64,000 nt of DNA. Origin: Accumulibacter sp. GTDB taxonomy: Bacteria; Pseudomonadota; Gammaproteobacteria; Burkholderiales; Rhodocyclaceae. The stretch covers positions 62,001 to 126,000 of the forward strand of contig JACKLX010000011.1 of assembly GCA_024235695.1 (NCBI GenBank). Direction: 5' to 3'. Shown here in pieces: positions 47,162 through 55,212 of this stretch (positions are counted from its first letter, which is position 1; each line of letters begins with the position of its first letter). The translations under genes and the position numbers were made by a program. The notes under the pieces are model-generated. The model was not told the DNA's origin. It did not search any database and saw only the letters and a program-made list of their open reading frames with translations.

Positions 47162-47911
47162 TCAGCGGTTCATGGTGAGGATCTGGCTGGCCGTGCGCGC
47201 ATTCGCGTCGGCCGTCTGCAACATCTTGATCTGCATCTCGAACTGGCGAGCCAGGCTGATCATTCGCACCATCGCCTCGACGGTGTTGGCATTGCTCCCC
47301 TCGAGCGCCTCCGGCGTCAGCTTGACGTTCTCGTCGACGAGGGCCGGAAGGCCGTTGGCGGTGCGAAACAATCCGTCATCGCCGCGCACCATTTCACTGT
47401 CCGGCGGATTGACCAGCTTGATGCGGCCGACGATGTTGGCGTTGTTGATCGCCCCGGCGCCGAAGCGCGGAATGCTCGACACGGTCCCGTCGGCGGCGAC
47501 GACGATGTTGTTGTCCGGCGGCAGCGCGATCGGCCCACCCTCGCCGAGCACGTTGAAGCCATTGCTGGTCTGCAGCACACCGTTGGCGTCGGTCTTGAGG
47601 TTGCCGGCGCGGGTGTACGCTTCCCGTCCGTCGCCGCCCTGCACCGCGATCCAGCCGGCACCCTGGACGGCGACGTCGAGCGGCCGACCGGTGACGGTCA
47701 GCGGTCCCTGTTCGAAGACGTTGGCGACCGAGGCGTCAGCCGCGAAAGCACGCGTCGGCGCACCCTCGCCGAGCACCGGCACGGCGCGGAAGCGATGTTC
47801 CATCGCCCGGTAGCCGTTGGTCGTGGCGTTGGCAAGATTCTGGGCGACGCCGGCCTGCTGCAGGAAGACCTGCTTGGCGCCACTCATCGCGGTGTAGATC
47901 AGACGATCCAT
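47162..47911 (-). CDS. flgF: Flagellar proximal rod protein FlgF
   Basis: A 249-residue rod protein: MDRLIYTAMSGAKQVFLQQAGVAQNLANATTNGYRAMEHRFRAVPV at the N-terminus and SNANTVEAMVRMISLARQFEMQIKMLQTADANARTASQILTMNR at the C-terminus. It sits between flgE and flgG in standard order. Confidence 0.96.
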   Translation of the reverse strand: MDRLIYTAMSGAKQVFLQQAGVAQNLANATTNGYRAMEHRFRAVPVLGEGAPTRAFAADASVANVFEQGPLTVTGRPLDVAVQGAGWIAVQGGDGREAYTRAGNLKTDANGVLQTSNGFNVLGEGGPIALPPDNNIVVAADGTVSSIPRFGAGAINNANIVGRIKLVNPPDSEMVRGDDGLFRTANGLPALVDENVKLTPEALEGSNANTVEAMVRMISLARQFEMQIKMLQTADANARTASQILTMNR

Positions 47912-47951
47912 AGCCCCCCCGCGGCCTTGGTCGGATTGCCCCGGTCAGCGA

Positions 47952-49208
47952 TCAACGCAGGTTGACCAGCGTCTGCATGATCTGGTCCTGGGTCTTGATC
48001 GTCTGGGCGTTGGCCTGATAGTTTCGCTGCGCGGTAATCATCGCCACCAGCTCGTTGGTCAGGTCCACGTTCGAGTCCTCGACCGCCGCCGACTGGATCA
48101 CGCCGCGACTGCCCGATGCCGGCGTGCCGATCAATTCCGGTCCCGACACCGAGGTCGACCGCCACTGGTTGTTGCCGAGGTTCAGCAGACCATTCGGGTC
48201 GGCGAAACTGGCCAGCACCACCTGACCCATGTTGCGCGTCTGGCCATTGCTGTAACGGCCCTGCACGACGCCGTCGTTGCCGACACCGACGCTCACCAGG
48301 CTGCCCGAGGCGAAGCCACCCTGGGTCAGGCTATTCACGCTCGAGTCGCTGCCGTACTGGGTGGTGCCGGTGAAATCCATGATCCCCGGCGACCACGGCG
48401 AGCTGGCGCCGCTGCTGAGGTTCCATGAAGGAAGCGTCTGCAAGGCCGATGCCGGGTTCAGCGCACCCGAGGTATCGAAAACCAGATTGCCGATCGGCCC
48501 GGCAGTAACGGGATTGGCGCCATCGAGCGTCGCGTACAGGGTCCATTCGCCACCCGCCGGTGGCGTCGGCGCGTTGAGCACGTAGAAGGTGCTCAGGTTG
48601 TGCACCACACCGAGCGTGTCGAAAACGGTCAGCGCCGTCGAGAAATTGTAGGTGGCCGGATTGGCCGGATTGAACGGCGTCAGGACCGGCACGGTGTCGC
48701 GCGAATCGAGGTTGATCACTGCCGTCAGGTCGCCCGAGAGCGGATCGCTGGTCGCCTGCGGCGGGATCTGGCTGGCGGTGAGCTGCAGCTCGACCGGATT
48801 GGACGGCGAGATCTGGCCGCTGCTGGTCACCGGGTATCCGGTCAGGCGCAGCGTCTGGTCGTTGACGATGTAGCCCTGGTTGTCGATGTGGAACTGGCCG
48901 TTGCGGGTGTAGGAAGTGGCCCCGCTCTGGCTCATGCGAAAAAAGCCGCCGCCGTTGATCGCCAGATCGAGCGGATTGTTGGTGGTGGTCAGATTGCCCT
49001 GGGTGAACTGCTGCTGGATCGCCGAAACGCCAACGCCGATGCCGATCTGCGAGGCACCGACCAGACCCAGGGACGCCGCATAGACGTCGGCGAAGTTCGC
49101 CGTGGCGCTCTTGAAACCGACCGTACTCGAGTTGGCGACGTTATTGCCGATCACATCCAGCGCTGCCGAAGCGGCGTCGAGACCGCTCAAACCCTGTTGG
49201 AAACTCAT
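47952..49208 (-). CDS. flgE: Flagellar hook protein FlgE
   Basis: A 418-residue hook subunit: MSFQQGLSGLDAASAALDVIGNNVANSSTVGFKSATANFADVYAASLG at the N-terminus, hook-core and FlgE-specific D2 domain in the middle, and SNVDLTNELVAMITAQRNYQANAQTIKTQDQIMQTLVNLR at the C-terminus. Length fits the family. Confidence 0.97.
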   Translation of the reverse strand: MSFQQGLSGLDAASAALDVIGNNVANSSTVGFKSATANFADVYAASLGLVGASQIGIGVGVSAIQQQFTQGNLTTTNNPLDLAINGGGFFRMSQSGATSYTRNGQFHIDNQGYIVNDQTLRLTGYPVTSSGQISPSNPVELQLTASQIPPQATSDPLSGDLTAVINLDSRDTVPVLTPFNPANPATYNFSTALTVFDTLGVVHNLSTFYVLNAPTPPAGGEWTLYATLDGANPVTAGPIGNLVFDTSGALNPASALQTLPSWNLSSGASSPWSPGIMDFTGTTQYGSDSSVNSLTQGGFASGSLVSVGVGNDGVVQGRYSNGQTRNMGQVVLASFADPNGLLNLGNNQWRSTSVSGPELIGTPASGSRGVIQSAAVEDSNVDLTNELVAMITAQRNYQANAQTIKTQDQIMQTLVNLR

Positions 49209-49222
49209 TCTTGCCCCCGCTC

Positions 49223-49906
49223 CTAGAGAATCTGCTGAACCTTGCCGAAATCCACCCGCCCCAGTCCGCCGAGGTCGAGTTGGAAACCACTCTTCTCCCT
49301 GACCAAAGCAGAAACCGTGCCAATTTGCAGGGTTTCGGCAGCCACTTTCTCGCCACCGCGCACCGCGTCCACCGTGAAGCCGTAGCTACCCGGCGGCGCA
49401 TCGCTGCCGGCGGCCGTCTTGCCGTCCCAGGAGAAAGCGAAACTGCCGGCGTCGCGGGCACCGAGACGCTGACTTTGCAGCACGCTGCCGCCAGCACCGA
49501 GAATCGTCAGCATGACATCGTCGACCGGTTCGGCAAGATTCACGCCACCGCTTGCCGTGCCATTGGCCAGAACCAGCCCTGAGCCGCGAACCAGAACGCT
49601 CTTGCCGATCAGAGCGGCGGCCTGGACCGCCTGGCCGTCGTTGTAGGTGCTCAGCAAGGTCTCAAGCGTGGCGTTGAGGCGTTCGATGCCGGTAACCGTG
49701 TTGATCTGCGATATCTGGGTGGTGACCGCAGCGTTGTCGAGCGGATTGAGCGGATCCTGGTTCTTGAGTTGCGTCACCAGCAGCTTGAGAAAGCGGTTCT
49801 GGACTTCCTCGCTGGTCGACACCAAGGCACTGGTCCCCGCCCTGGATTGCGCATTGAGCGAGGCCAGGATGTCACTGCTCGAACTGCTTGCTTGTACGGC
49901 TGCCAT
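49223..49906 (-). CDS. flgD: Flagellar hook capping protein FlgD
   Basis: A 227-residue hook scaffold. The conserved segment NRFLKLLVTQLKNQDPLNPLDNAAVTTQISQINTVTGIERLNATLETLL is followed by FLGD Tudor-like and Ig-like regions (AGSFAFSWDGKTAAGSDAPPGSYGFTVDAVRGGEKV). It caps the growing hook and is lost at completion. Confidence 0.96.
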   Translation of the reverse strand: MAAVQASSSSSDILASLNAQSRAGTSALVSTSEEVQNRFLKLLVTQLKNQDPLNPLDNAAVTTQISQINTVTGIERLNATLETLLSTYNDGQAVQAAALIGKSVLVRGSGLVLANGTASGGVNLAEPVDDVMLTILGAGGSVLQSQRLGARDAGSFAFSWDGKTAAGSDAPPGSYGFTVDAVRGGEKVAAETLQIGTVSALVREKSGFQLDLGGLGRVDFGKVQQIL

Positions 49907-49933
49907 CGAATTCTCCTAGGGTTGCCCTGCCGG

Positions 49934-50338
49934 CTACTGACCAAGCGCCAGCGTCCTGAGCAGCAGTTGCTTGGCGGTATTCATCACCTCGGCGTTGGTC
50001 TGGTAGGCGCGCGCCGCCGAGATCATGTTGGTCATTTCATCGACCACGCTGACGTTGGGCATCGTCACGTAACCTTGCGCATCGGCGGCCGGGTTGCGCG
50101 GATCATAGAGCAGGCGCCCGGGACTGCGGTCCTCGACCACCTGGGTCACGCGCACCCCTTGCGCCGCCGGATTGCCCATCGGCGTGGCGGCGAACACCAC
50201 CTGCTTGGCGCGATAGGGCTGGCCGTCCGAGCTGACCACGCTATCGGCGTTGGCAAGGTTGCTGGCGACCGCGTTGAGACGCATTGCCTGCGCCGTCATG
50301 GCGCTGCCGGCAACATGGAAGGCGTTGAAAATGCTCAT
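49934..50338 (-). CDS. flgC: Flagellar proximal rod protein FlgC
   Basis: A 134-residue rod protein: MSIFNAFHVAGSAMTAQAMRLNAVASNLANADSVVSSDGQPYRAKQVVF at the N-terminus and GYVTMPNVSVVDEMTNMISAARAYQTNAEVMNTAKQLLLRTLALGQ at the C-terminus. Two bases separate it from flgB. Confidence 0.97.
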   Translation of the reverse strand: MSIFNAFHVAGSAMTAQAMRLNAVASNLANADSVVSSDGQPYRAKQVVFAATPMGNPAAQGVRVTQVVEDRSPGRLLYDPRNPAADAQGYVTMPNVSVVDEMTNMISAARAYQTNAEVMNTAKQLLLRTLALGQ

Positions 50339-50340
50339 GC

Positions 50341-50745
50341 CTATTGTCCCTGAATGGCCGTCTGCAGGGTTCTGATCCGGCCCGTGAGAAAGGTCAGACC
50401 CGCCTCGTAGTAGAAGGCGTTTTCGGCGAACTGGGCGCGTTCGACGTCCATGTCGACGGTATTGCCGTCGGCGCTCGCCTGTACCGGCTGACGGTACAGC
50501 AGGTTCAGCGGCGCACCGTCGGACGCGCCCGGCGAATGACGCGGCGATGTGGTCGCCAACGGCAGAGCGCTCGCGCCGCGGCCGCTGACGGCATCCTGCA
50601 GCGCCCGGCTGAAGTCCAGGTCTCGCGCCTGGTAGTGCGGCGTATCGGCGTTGGCGATGTTCCCGGCCAGCACCTGCTGCCGGGTGGCCCGCAGGCTCAG
50701 CGCCTGCTGCTGGAAAAACAGGGCGTCCTGAATCTTGTTGATCAC
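50341..50745 (-). CDS. flgB: Flagellar proximal rod protein FlgB
   Basis: A 134-residue rod protein. The GTG at 50745 (reading VINKIQDALFFQQQALSLRATRQQVLAGNIANADTPHYQARDLDFSRAL) matches the family's usual start MINKL...; the frame is open upstream to 50802, but that stretch contains the sigma-54 promoter. It is the first gene of flgBCDEFGHIJKL, running on the minus strand. Confidence 0.94.
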   Translation of the reverse strand: MINKIQDALFFQQQALSLRATRQQVLAGNIANADTPHYQARDLDFSRALQDAVSGRGASALPLATTSPRHSPGASDGAPLNLLYRQPVQASADGNTVDMDVERAQFAENAFYYEAGLTFLTGRIRTLQTAIQGQ

Positions 50746-50786
50746 CTCGATCTCACCTCGCGCGATAGCTTGTGGTGGGTCATCAA

Positions 50787-50801
50787 GCAATCGCCGTGCC
50801 A
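50787..50801 (-). promoter_or_regulatory. Perfect sigma-54 promoter of the flgB operon
   Basis: TGGCACGGCGATTGC on the minus strand equals the -24/-12 consensus TGGCACG-N4-TTGC at every defined position. Transcription would start near 50775, about 30 bases before the flgB GTG. Presumably activated by FleR or a FleQ-like regulator. Confidence 0.9.
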
Positions 50802-50874
50802 TGACTCAACAAAGCCTCGTGGCAATCCTTTGGCGGTCGCCAGGCAACGGCGGCGCAGCGACTTTTGCCGGATC

Positions 50875-50893
50875 GGCGGCAAATATTGCCGCC
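50875..50893. repeat. Inverted repeat between flgB and flgA
   Basis: Perfect 8-bp arms GGCGGCAA and TTGCCGCC flank ATA, 74-92 bases upstream of the flgB -24 element and about 70 bases before flgA. The position fits an enhancer or operator for either divergent gene, although no known binding consensus is matched. Confidence 0.5.
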
Positions 50894-50961
50894 GGCATCG
50901 CCCTGCCGGGCGAGCGGCACGGCCGCTTCGCCGGTGGCGAAAAATCAGGCAGAATGTTGCC

Positions 50962-51666
50962 ATGCATACTCCTCGCGCCTTTGAGCAGTCTGGCAGGTTC
51001 TGGCGCCCGCTGCTCGTTCTGCTGGCCGTGGCAAGCGGCAACGCTTTCGCCCAGGCTTCGCTTTCCGCGGCGCTCGATCAGTTCCTGCGCGTCCAGACGC
51101 AGGGTTTGCCGGGCAAGGTCACTTACGCCGTCGGCCGCCTCGACCAGCACGCCCAGACCGCTGCCTGCAGTGCCTTCGAGCCGTTTCTGCCGCAGGGAAG
51201 TCGCCTCTGGGGGCGAACCACCGTCGGCGTTCGCTGCCTCGCGCCCAACGCATGGACGATCTACGTGCCGGTCCAGATCCGGGTCGCCGGAAACTATCTG
51301 GTGACGGCAAGGCAACTGAGTCCCGGCCAGGTGGTCAGCGCTTCCGACGTGTTCCTGCAGAGCGGCGATCTCGGCACCCTGCCGACGACCATCGTGACCG
51401 ATCCGGCGCACGCGGTTGGCATGACGATCAGGAACGGGATTGCCGCTGGCCAACCGCTGCGTAGCGACCTGCTGACGGCACCGTGGGCCGTTCAGCAGGG
51501 GCAAAGCGTCAAGCTCTTGTCGAGTGGCGCCGGATTCACGGTCAGCAACGAAGGAAAGGCGCTGAACAACGCCACCGACGGTCAGATCGCGCAGGTCCGG
51601 ACGTCGTCGGGACAGGTCGTCAGCGGCGTTGCGCGTCCCGGCGGCATCGTCGAGGTGGCTTATTGA
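50962..51666 (+). CDS. flgA: Flagellar P-ring assembly chaperone FlgA
   Basis: A 234-residue periplasmic chaperone for FlgI. Start ATG 50962 gives a signal peptide (FWRPLLVLLAVASGNAFAQ). The SAF-type domain is visible: YVPVQIRVAGNYLVTARQLSPGQVVSASDVFLQSGDLGTLP, and the C-terminal GQSVKLLSSGAGFTVSNEGKALNNATDGQIAQVRTSSGQVVSGVARPGGIVEV. Longer in-frame readings upstream run through flgB antisense and are rejected. First gene of flgA-flgM-flgN. Confidence 0.94.
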   Translation: MHTPRAFEQSGRFWRPLLVLLAVASGNAFAQASLSAALDQFLRVQTQGLPGKVTYAVGRLDQHAQTAACSAFEPFLPQGSRLWGRTTVGVRCLAPNAWTIYVPVQIRVAGNYLVTARQLSPGQVVSASDVFLQSGDLGTLPTTIVTDPAHAVGMTIRNGIAAGQPLRSDLLTAPWAVQQGQSVKLLSSGAGFTVSNEGKALNNATDGQIAQVRTSSGQVVSGVARPGGIVEVAY

Positions 51667-51701
51667 TGCTCGGAGATTGCCAGCGCCGACAGCAAAAATG
51701 T

Positions 51702-51728
51702 TAAAGTTTCGCCGTTGTTCGCCGATAG
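51702..51728 (+). promoter_or_regulatory. Sigma-28 (FliA) promoter of flgMN
   Basis: TAAAGTTT (51702-51709), exactly 11 bases, then GCCGATAG (51721-51728): a match to the FliA consensus at all but the last base. It lies in the flgA-flgM gap, 35 bases before the flgM start, giving the usual FliA-FlgM feedback loop. Confidence 0.9.
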
Positions 51729-51762
51729 TTGACGTGAGAACAACCGTTCAAGGGGTCCTACC

Positions 51763-52062
51763 GTGAAAATCGACAGTACAACCACCGCTGCCGGCGCGAC
51801 AAATGCTGTCGGCGGCAGTCCCGAGGCGCGCAATCGCAGCAGTACCGCCAACCCGCCGGCCGGCGCCGCCGCCGAAGTTCATCTCAGTGAATTGGCCGGA
51901 CAGCTGCAATCGTCCGGCGAGGCATTGCCGTTTGACGCGACCCGGGTTGCCGAGATCAAGCGGGCGATCACCGACGGCCGCTTCACGATCAACGCCGACG
52001 CCATAGCCGACCGGCTGATTGCCTCGGCCAGCGAACTGCTCGGTTCGCCACCTCCGGCCTGA
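51763..52062 (+). CDS. flgM: Anti-sigma-28 factor FlgM
   Basis: A 99-residue protein starting with GTG. Ser/Thr/Ala-rich disordered N-terminus, then the FliA-binding C-terminus VHLSELAGQLQ...FDATRVAEIKRAITDGRFTINADAIADRLIASASELL, typical of FlgM. It binds FliA until hook completion, when it is exported through the basal body. Confidence 0.93.
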   Translation: MKIDSTTTAAGATNAVGGSPEARNRSSTANPPAGAAAEVHLSELAGQLQSSGEALPFDATRVAEIKRAITDGRFTINADAIADRLIASASELLGSPPPA

Positions 52063-52073
52063 CCGCCGGCAAG

Positions 52074-52550
52074 GTGATGGTCGAAAAGGCGGCTTTTCTG
52101 CACACGGTCGAGAGCGAAATCGCCGCCGTAAGGAGTTTTCTCGAGCTGCTCGAGCGCGAGCAGCAGATGCTGCTCAAAGGCCAAGTCGACGACCTGACCG
52201 ACATCGCCAGGCAGAAGAACGGCGTCGCCGCCGAACTGGCAGCGCTCGCCGCACAGCGCGATCGATTGCTTGCCGCCAGCGGTCTGGCCAGCGATCGCGC
52301 CGGCATGATTGCCTGGTTCGACGCCCACCCCGGCGACAGCGAAGCGCGCGTCGCGTGGGCGTCGCTGCTGGCGGTCGCCGGCCAGGCGCGCGAACGGAAC
52401 CGGATCAACGGCGAATTGATCCAGCTTCGCATGCAGCATAACGCGCAGGCACTGAAAACCCTCCTGGGCAGCAACGTCTTCGCGAATCTGTACGGTCCCG
52501 ACGGGCAGAGCGCCCCCGAAAGCGGCCGCCGCATCAGCGACAGCGCATAG
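52074..52550 (+). CDS. flgN: Flagellar export chaperone FlgN
   Basis: A 158-residue helical protein, chaperone for FlgK and FlgL. Core helices: FLHTVESEIAAVRSFLELLEREQQMLLKGQVDDLTDIARQKNGVAAELAALAAQRDRLL and RERNRINGELIQLRMQHNAQALKTLLG. The tail is disordered. It lies 11 bases after flgM; the start ATG at 52074 follows a GGCAAGG site. Confidence 0.9.
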   Translation: MMVEKAAFLHTVESEIAAVRSFLELLEREQQMLLKGQVDDLTDIARQKNGVAAELAALAAQRDRLLAASGLASDRAGMIAWFDAHPGDSEARVAWASLLAVAGQARERNRINGELIQLRMQHNAQALKTLLGSNVFANLYGPDGQSAPESGRRISDSA

Positions 52551-52854
52551 CCTACGCCGGCCCGCTCACACTGACCGAACAGCAGACGTTCAACCGGGTC
52601 GGCGAGCATCTGGGCAAGGAGTGCTTCGAACTCCCGTTGCCGACGGGAAATCGGGCAGCGGGCAACACCTGTTGCCGGCCGACAACGCCAGCCGCCAACG
52701 CCCCCGGCAAGCAGGGTCGTTGCCGCGGCGGCCGGACCGGCTGCGAATGGACCCGGCCGCAGACCGAAACGACTCCGGCCAGCCCCATCAGCTTGCTGGT
52801 GGTCATCGTCCGGCCCGCCGGTTCAGGCCGAGACCAAGCCTGCGCAAGGCGGTG
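52551..52854. other. Intergenic region between convergent flgN and motD
   Basis: 304 bases with no recognised gene. Two small hairpins are visible (CCCGT-N5-ACGGG at 52633-52647 and GGCAACA-CC-TGTTGCC at 52661-52676) but neither is followed by a T run. Open frames on both strands (for example minus 52552-52806) have arbitrary composition. Confidence 0.5.
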
Positions 52855-53712
52855 TCAGCGGTTGGCTGTCTCCGCGCCAGCCGACTGAGGCGCCGGAACA
52901 GCCACCGGCGGCGCCTCGGTCGGCGCCGCCCCGGGCGAGGACTCCTGGCCCTGCAGCTTGACTTCGGTTGCCTGTTCCGGGATCGCCGAGTCGATCAGGA
53001 TCGAGACGCGACGGTTGCGCGCCCGCCCGTCGGCAAGCGCATTCGGTTCGACCGGGCGGGTATCGGCGTAACCGATCGCCGTCAGCCGGGTCGGCGCGAT
53101 GCCGGCAGCGGTGAACAAGCGCAAGACGGTCGTCGCACGCACCGCCGACAGCTCCCAGTTCGAGGGAAACTGCGCATTGCTGATCGGCACGTCATCGGTA
53201 TGGCCTTCGATGGTGATCGGGAAATCGGTCGCAACCAGCACCTCGGCCACCGATTGCATGGCTCTCGCCAGGGGCGGCTGAATCAACGCCTGCCCAGGCG
53301 CGAACAGGATGCTGTCGTTGATCTCGATGGTCACGCCGCGACTCGTTTCGAGAACCCGGACCTTGCCCTGCTCGACCAGCGGCGCCATCACTTCAAGGAT
53401 GTCCCTGGCGATATTGCGCATCTTTTCGCGCTGCTTCTGCCTGACCGGTTCCTGTGTCTTGCTCGCCAGGCTGGCTTTCTGTACCGGCACCGGCGTCGGC
53501 ACCACCAGCGGGATCTGTCCGACGCTGTTGACCGGGATGTTGCGAAAGGCGCTGACCATCGAATCGCTGAGAATCCGGTACTTGCCCTCATTGACCGACG
53601 ACAGCGCGTACATCACGACAAAAAAAGCAAACAGCAGGGTAATGAAGTCAGCGTAGGACACCAGCCAGCGCTCGTGGTTGTCGTGCTCATCTTCGCGCTT
53701 GCGGCGGGCCAT
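52855..53712 (-). CDS. motD: Flagellar stator protein MotD (MotB-like)
   Basis: A 285-residue stator subunit. The N-terminus HERWLVSYADFITLLFAFFVVMYALSSVNEGKYRILSDSMVSAF holds the single transmembrane helix with the proton-binding Asp in YADF; a plug region follows, then an OmpA peptidoglycan-binding domain (FPITIEGHTDDVPISNAQFPSNWELSAVRATTVLRLFTAAGIAPTRLTAIGYADTRPVEPNALADGRARNRRVSILI). It is paired with motC upstream by 3 bases. Ion specificity (H+ likely) is inference. Confidence 0.93.
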   Translation of the reverse strand: MARRKREDEHDNHERWLVSYADFITLLFAFFVVMYALSSVNEGKYRILSDSMVSAFRNIPVNSVGQIPLVVPTPVPVQKASLASKTQEPVRQKQREKMRNIARDILEVMAPLVEQGKVRVLETSRGVTIEINDSILFAPGQALIQPPLARAMQSVAEVLVATDFPITIEGHTDDVPISNAQFPSNWELSAVRATTVLRLFTAAGIAPTRLTAIGYADTRPVEPNALADGRARNRRVSILIDSAIPEQATEVKLQGQESSPGAAPTEAPPVAVPAPQSAGAETANR

Positions 53713-53715
53713 GGC

Positions 53716-54456
53716 TCAGAAGATATAGCCGCGCAGCCGGCTTTCGATGATCCGCGGGTTGTCGCCATTGGCGATGCCCACCAGCCCGTCGACGATCATT
53801 TCACGCTGCACGATCAAGCGGTTGATATGCGCCTTGAGTTTGTTGGCCATCGGCAGGTAGACCAGATTGGCGAGTCCGACACCGTAGATCGTCGCCACAA
53901 ACGCCACCGCGATGCCGGCGCCAAGCTTGGACGGATCGGAAAGATTCTCCATCACCTGGATCAATCCCATCACCGCTCCCAGAATGCCGATGGTCGGCGA
54001 GTAACCGCCGGCGGCCTCCCAGATCCTCGCCGAGAGCTTCATTTCCTGGTCGAAGGTGTTGATTTCGACTTCGAGCACTTCGCGCAGGCGCTCGGGTTCG
54101 GCGCCGTCGACCAGCAACTGCAGGCCCTTGCGCGTGAACTCGTCCGGCAGCTCGTTGACCACCGCGTCGAGTGCCAGCAGTCCCTCGCGCCGGGACACCT
54201 GGCTCCAGCTCGAGACCTGCTGGATCAATTGCAGCGGGTTGACCACCGGCGGACGCCAGATCCATTTCGCCATCCGGATGCCGCGCACGAAGGTCGCGTA
54301 CGGACTCTGCAACATCACCGCGCCAAGCGTACCGCCGACGACGATCAGCAGCGCGGTCGGCTGCGAAAGCGACCCAAGGTGTCCACCCTCGAGAATCTGG
54401 CCGCCGACGATCGCCAGGAAACCGAGCATCAAGCCGAGAATGCTGATCCTATCCAT
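53716..54456 (-). CDS. motC: Flagellar stator protein MotC (MotA-like)
   Basis: A 246-residue four-helix stator protein: MDRISILGLMLGFLAIVGGQILEGGHLGSLSQPTALLIVVGGTLGAVMLQSP, cytoplasmic loop with RRE/Glu residues, and the C-terminal pair AAGGYSPTIGILGAVMGLIQVMENLSDPSKLGAGIAVAFVATIYGVGLANLVYLPMANKLK. The ATG at 54456 overlaps the fliA stop by 8 bases. The call motC rather than motA follows from the flhF-flhG-fliA-motCD context. Confidence 0.92.
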   Translation of the reverse strand: MDRISILGLMLGFLAIVGGQILEGGHLGSLSQPTALLIVVGGTLGAVMLQSPYATFVRGIRMAKWIWRPPVVNPLQLIQQVSSWSQVSRREGLLALDAVVNELPDEFTRKGLQLLVDGAEPERLREVLEVEINTFDQEMKLSARIWEAAGGYSPTIGILGAVMGLIQVMENLSDPSKLGAGIAVAFVATIYGVGLANLVYLPMANKLKAHINRLIVQREMIVDGLVGIANGDNPRIIESRLRGYIF

Positions 54457-55195
54457 CGCGCCCGGCCTTCTTCCGCGTCTTGCCGGCGCCATCGTACAAG
54501 CGCGCGCGCAGTCGCATGACCGCCTGACTGTGCAGTTGGCAAACGCGTGATTCCGTAACCCCCATGACCTCCCCGATCTCGCGAAGATTCAGATCCTGCT
54601 CGTAGTACAGGGCCATCATCAGCTTCTCACGCTCCGGCAGCACGGCGATCGCCTGCGCCAGCGCCTGACGCAGATGCTCGTCTTCGAACAGTCTTGCCGG
54701 GTCAGCCCCTTCCTCCACCCGGTGTCGTGCCAGGAAGTCCTCGCCATCCTCGCCAACCAGGTCTTCGAGATAGACCAGCTGATGCCCACGCGCATCCTGC
54801 AACATCTTCTGGTACTCGACCAGTGACATGCCAAGAGCACCGGCAAGCTCGCCTTCGGTCGGCGCACGACCATTTTCCTGCTCAAGCTGGGCGATCGCCA
54901 CCTCGATCCGCCGACAGCCGCGTCGCAGGCTGCGCGGCAACCAATCGTTGTCGCGCAGGCCGTCGAGCATGGCCCCGCGAATACGCTGCGCCGCGTAGAC
55001 TTCGAACTGAGCGCCGACGCCTGCCTCGAAACGGCCGATGGCATCGAGCAAGCCGAGCATGCCGTTCTGGACCAGATCATCGAGCTGAACGCTGGGAGGC
55101 AAGCGTGCCATCAGGTGGCAAGCAATGCGCTTGACCATCGGGGCGAAGCGCTGAACGAGCTGCTCCTTGTTGATCTGACCAGCCGCGTTATACAT
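54449..55195 (-). CDS. fliA: Flagellar sigma-28 factor FliA
   Basis: A 248-residue sigma-70 family protein with region 2 (LVQRFAPMVKRIACHLMARLPPSVQLDDLVQNGMLGLLDAIGRFEAGVGAQFEVYAAQRIRGAMLDGLRDNDWLPRSLRR), region 3 (GRAPTEGELAGALGMSLVEYQKML) and region 4 (LPEREKLMMALYYEQDLNLREIGEVMGVTESRVCQLHSQAVMRLRARL). It directs RNA polymerase to late flagellar genes, here at least flgM and probably flgKL. Confidence 0.97.
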   Translation of the reverse strand: MYNAAGQINKEQLVQRFAPMVKRIACHLMARLPPSVQLDDLVQNGMLGLLDAIGRFEAGVGAQFEVYAAQRIRGAMLDGLRDNDWLPRSLRRGCRRIEVAIAQLEQENGRAPTEGELAGALGMSLVEYQKMLQDARGHQLVYLEDLVGEDGEDFLARHRVEEGADPARLFEDEHLRQALAQAIAVLPEREKLMMALYYEQDLNLREIGEVMGVTESRVCQLHSQAVMRLRARLYDGAGKTRKKAGRDG

Positions 55196-55212
55196 GCGTC
55201 TCGGGAGCGCTA

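Noticed and set aside
50917-50935. Possible sigma-54 site before flgA (GGCACGGCCGCTTCGC)
   Set aside because: The GG and GC pairs are 12 rather than 10 bases apart, which sigma-54 does not tolerate.
52552-52806. 84-codon minus-strand frame beside motD
   Set aside because: No ribosome site, no family resemblance, Pro/Arg/Val-biased composition typical of non-coding GC-rich DNA.
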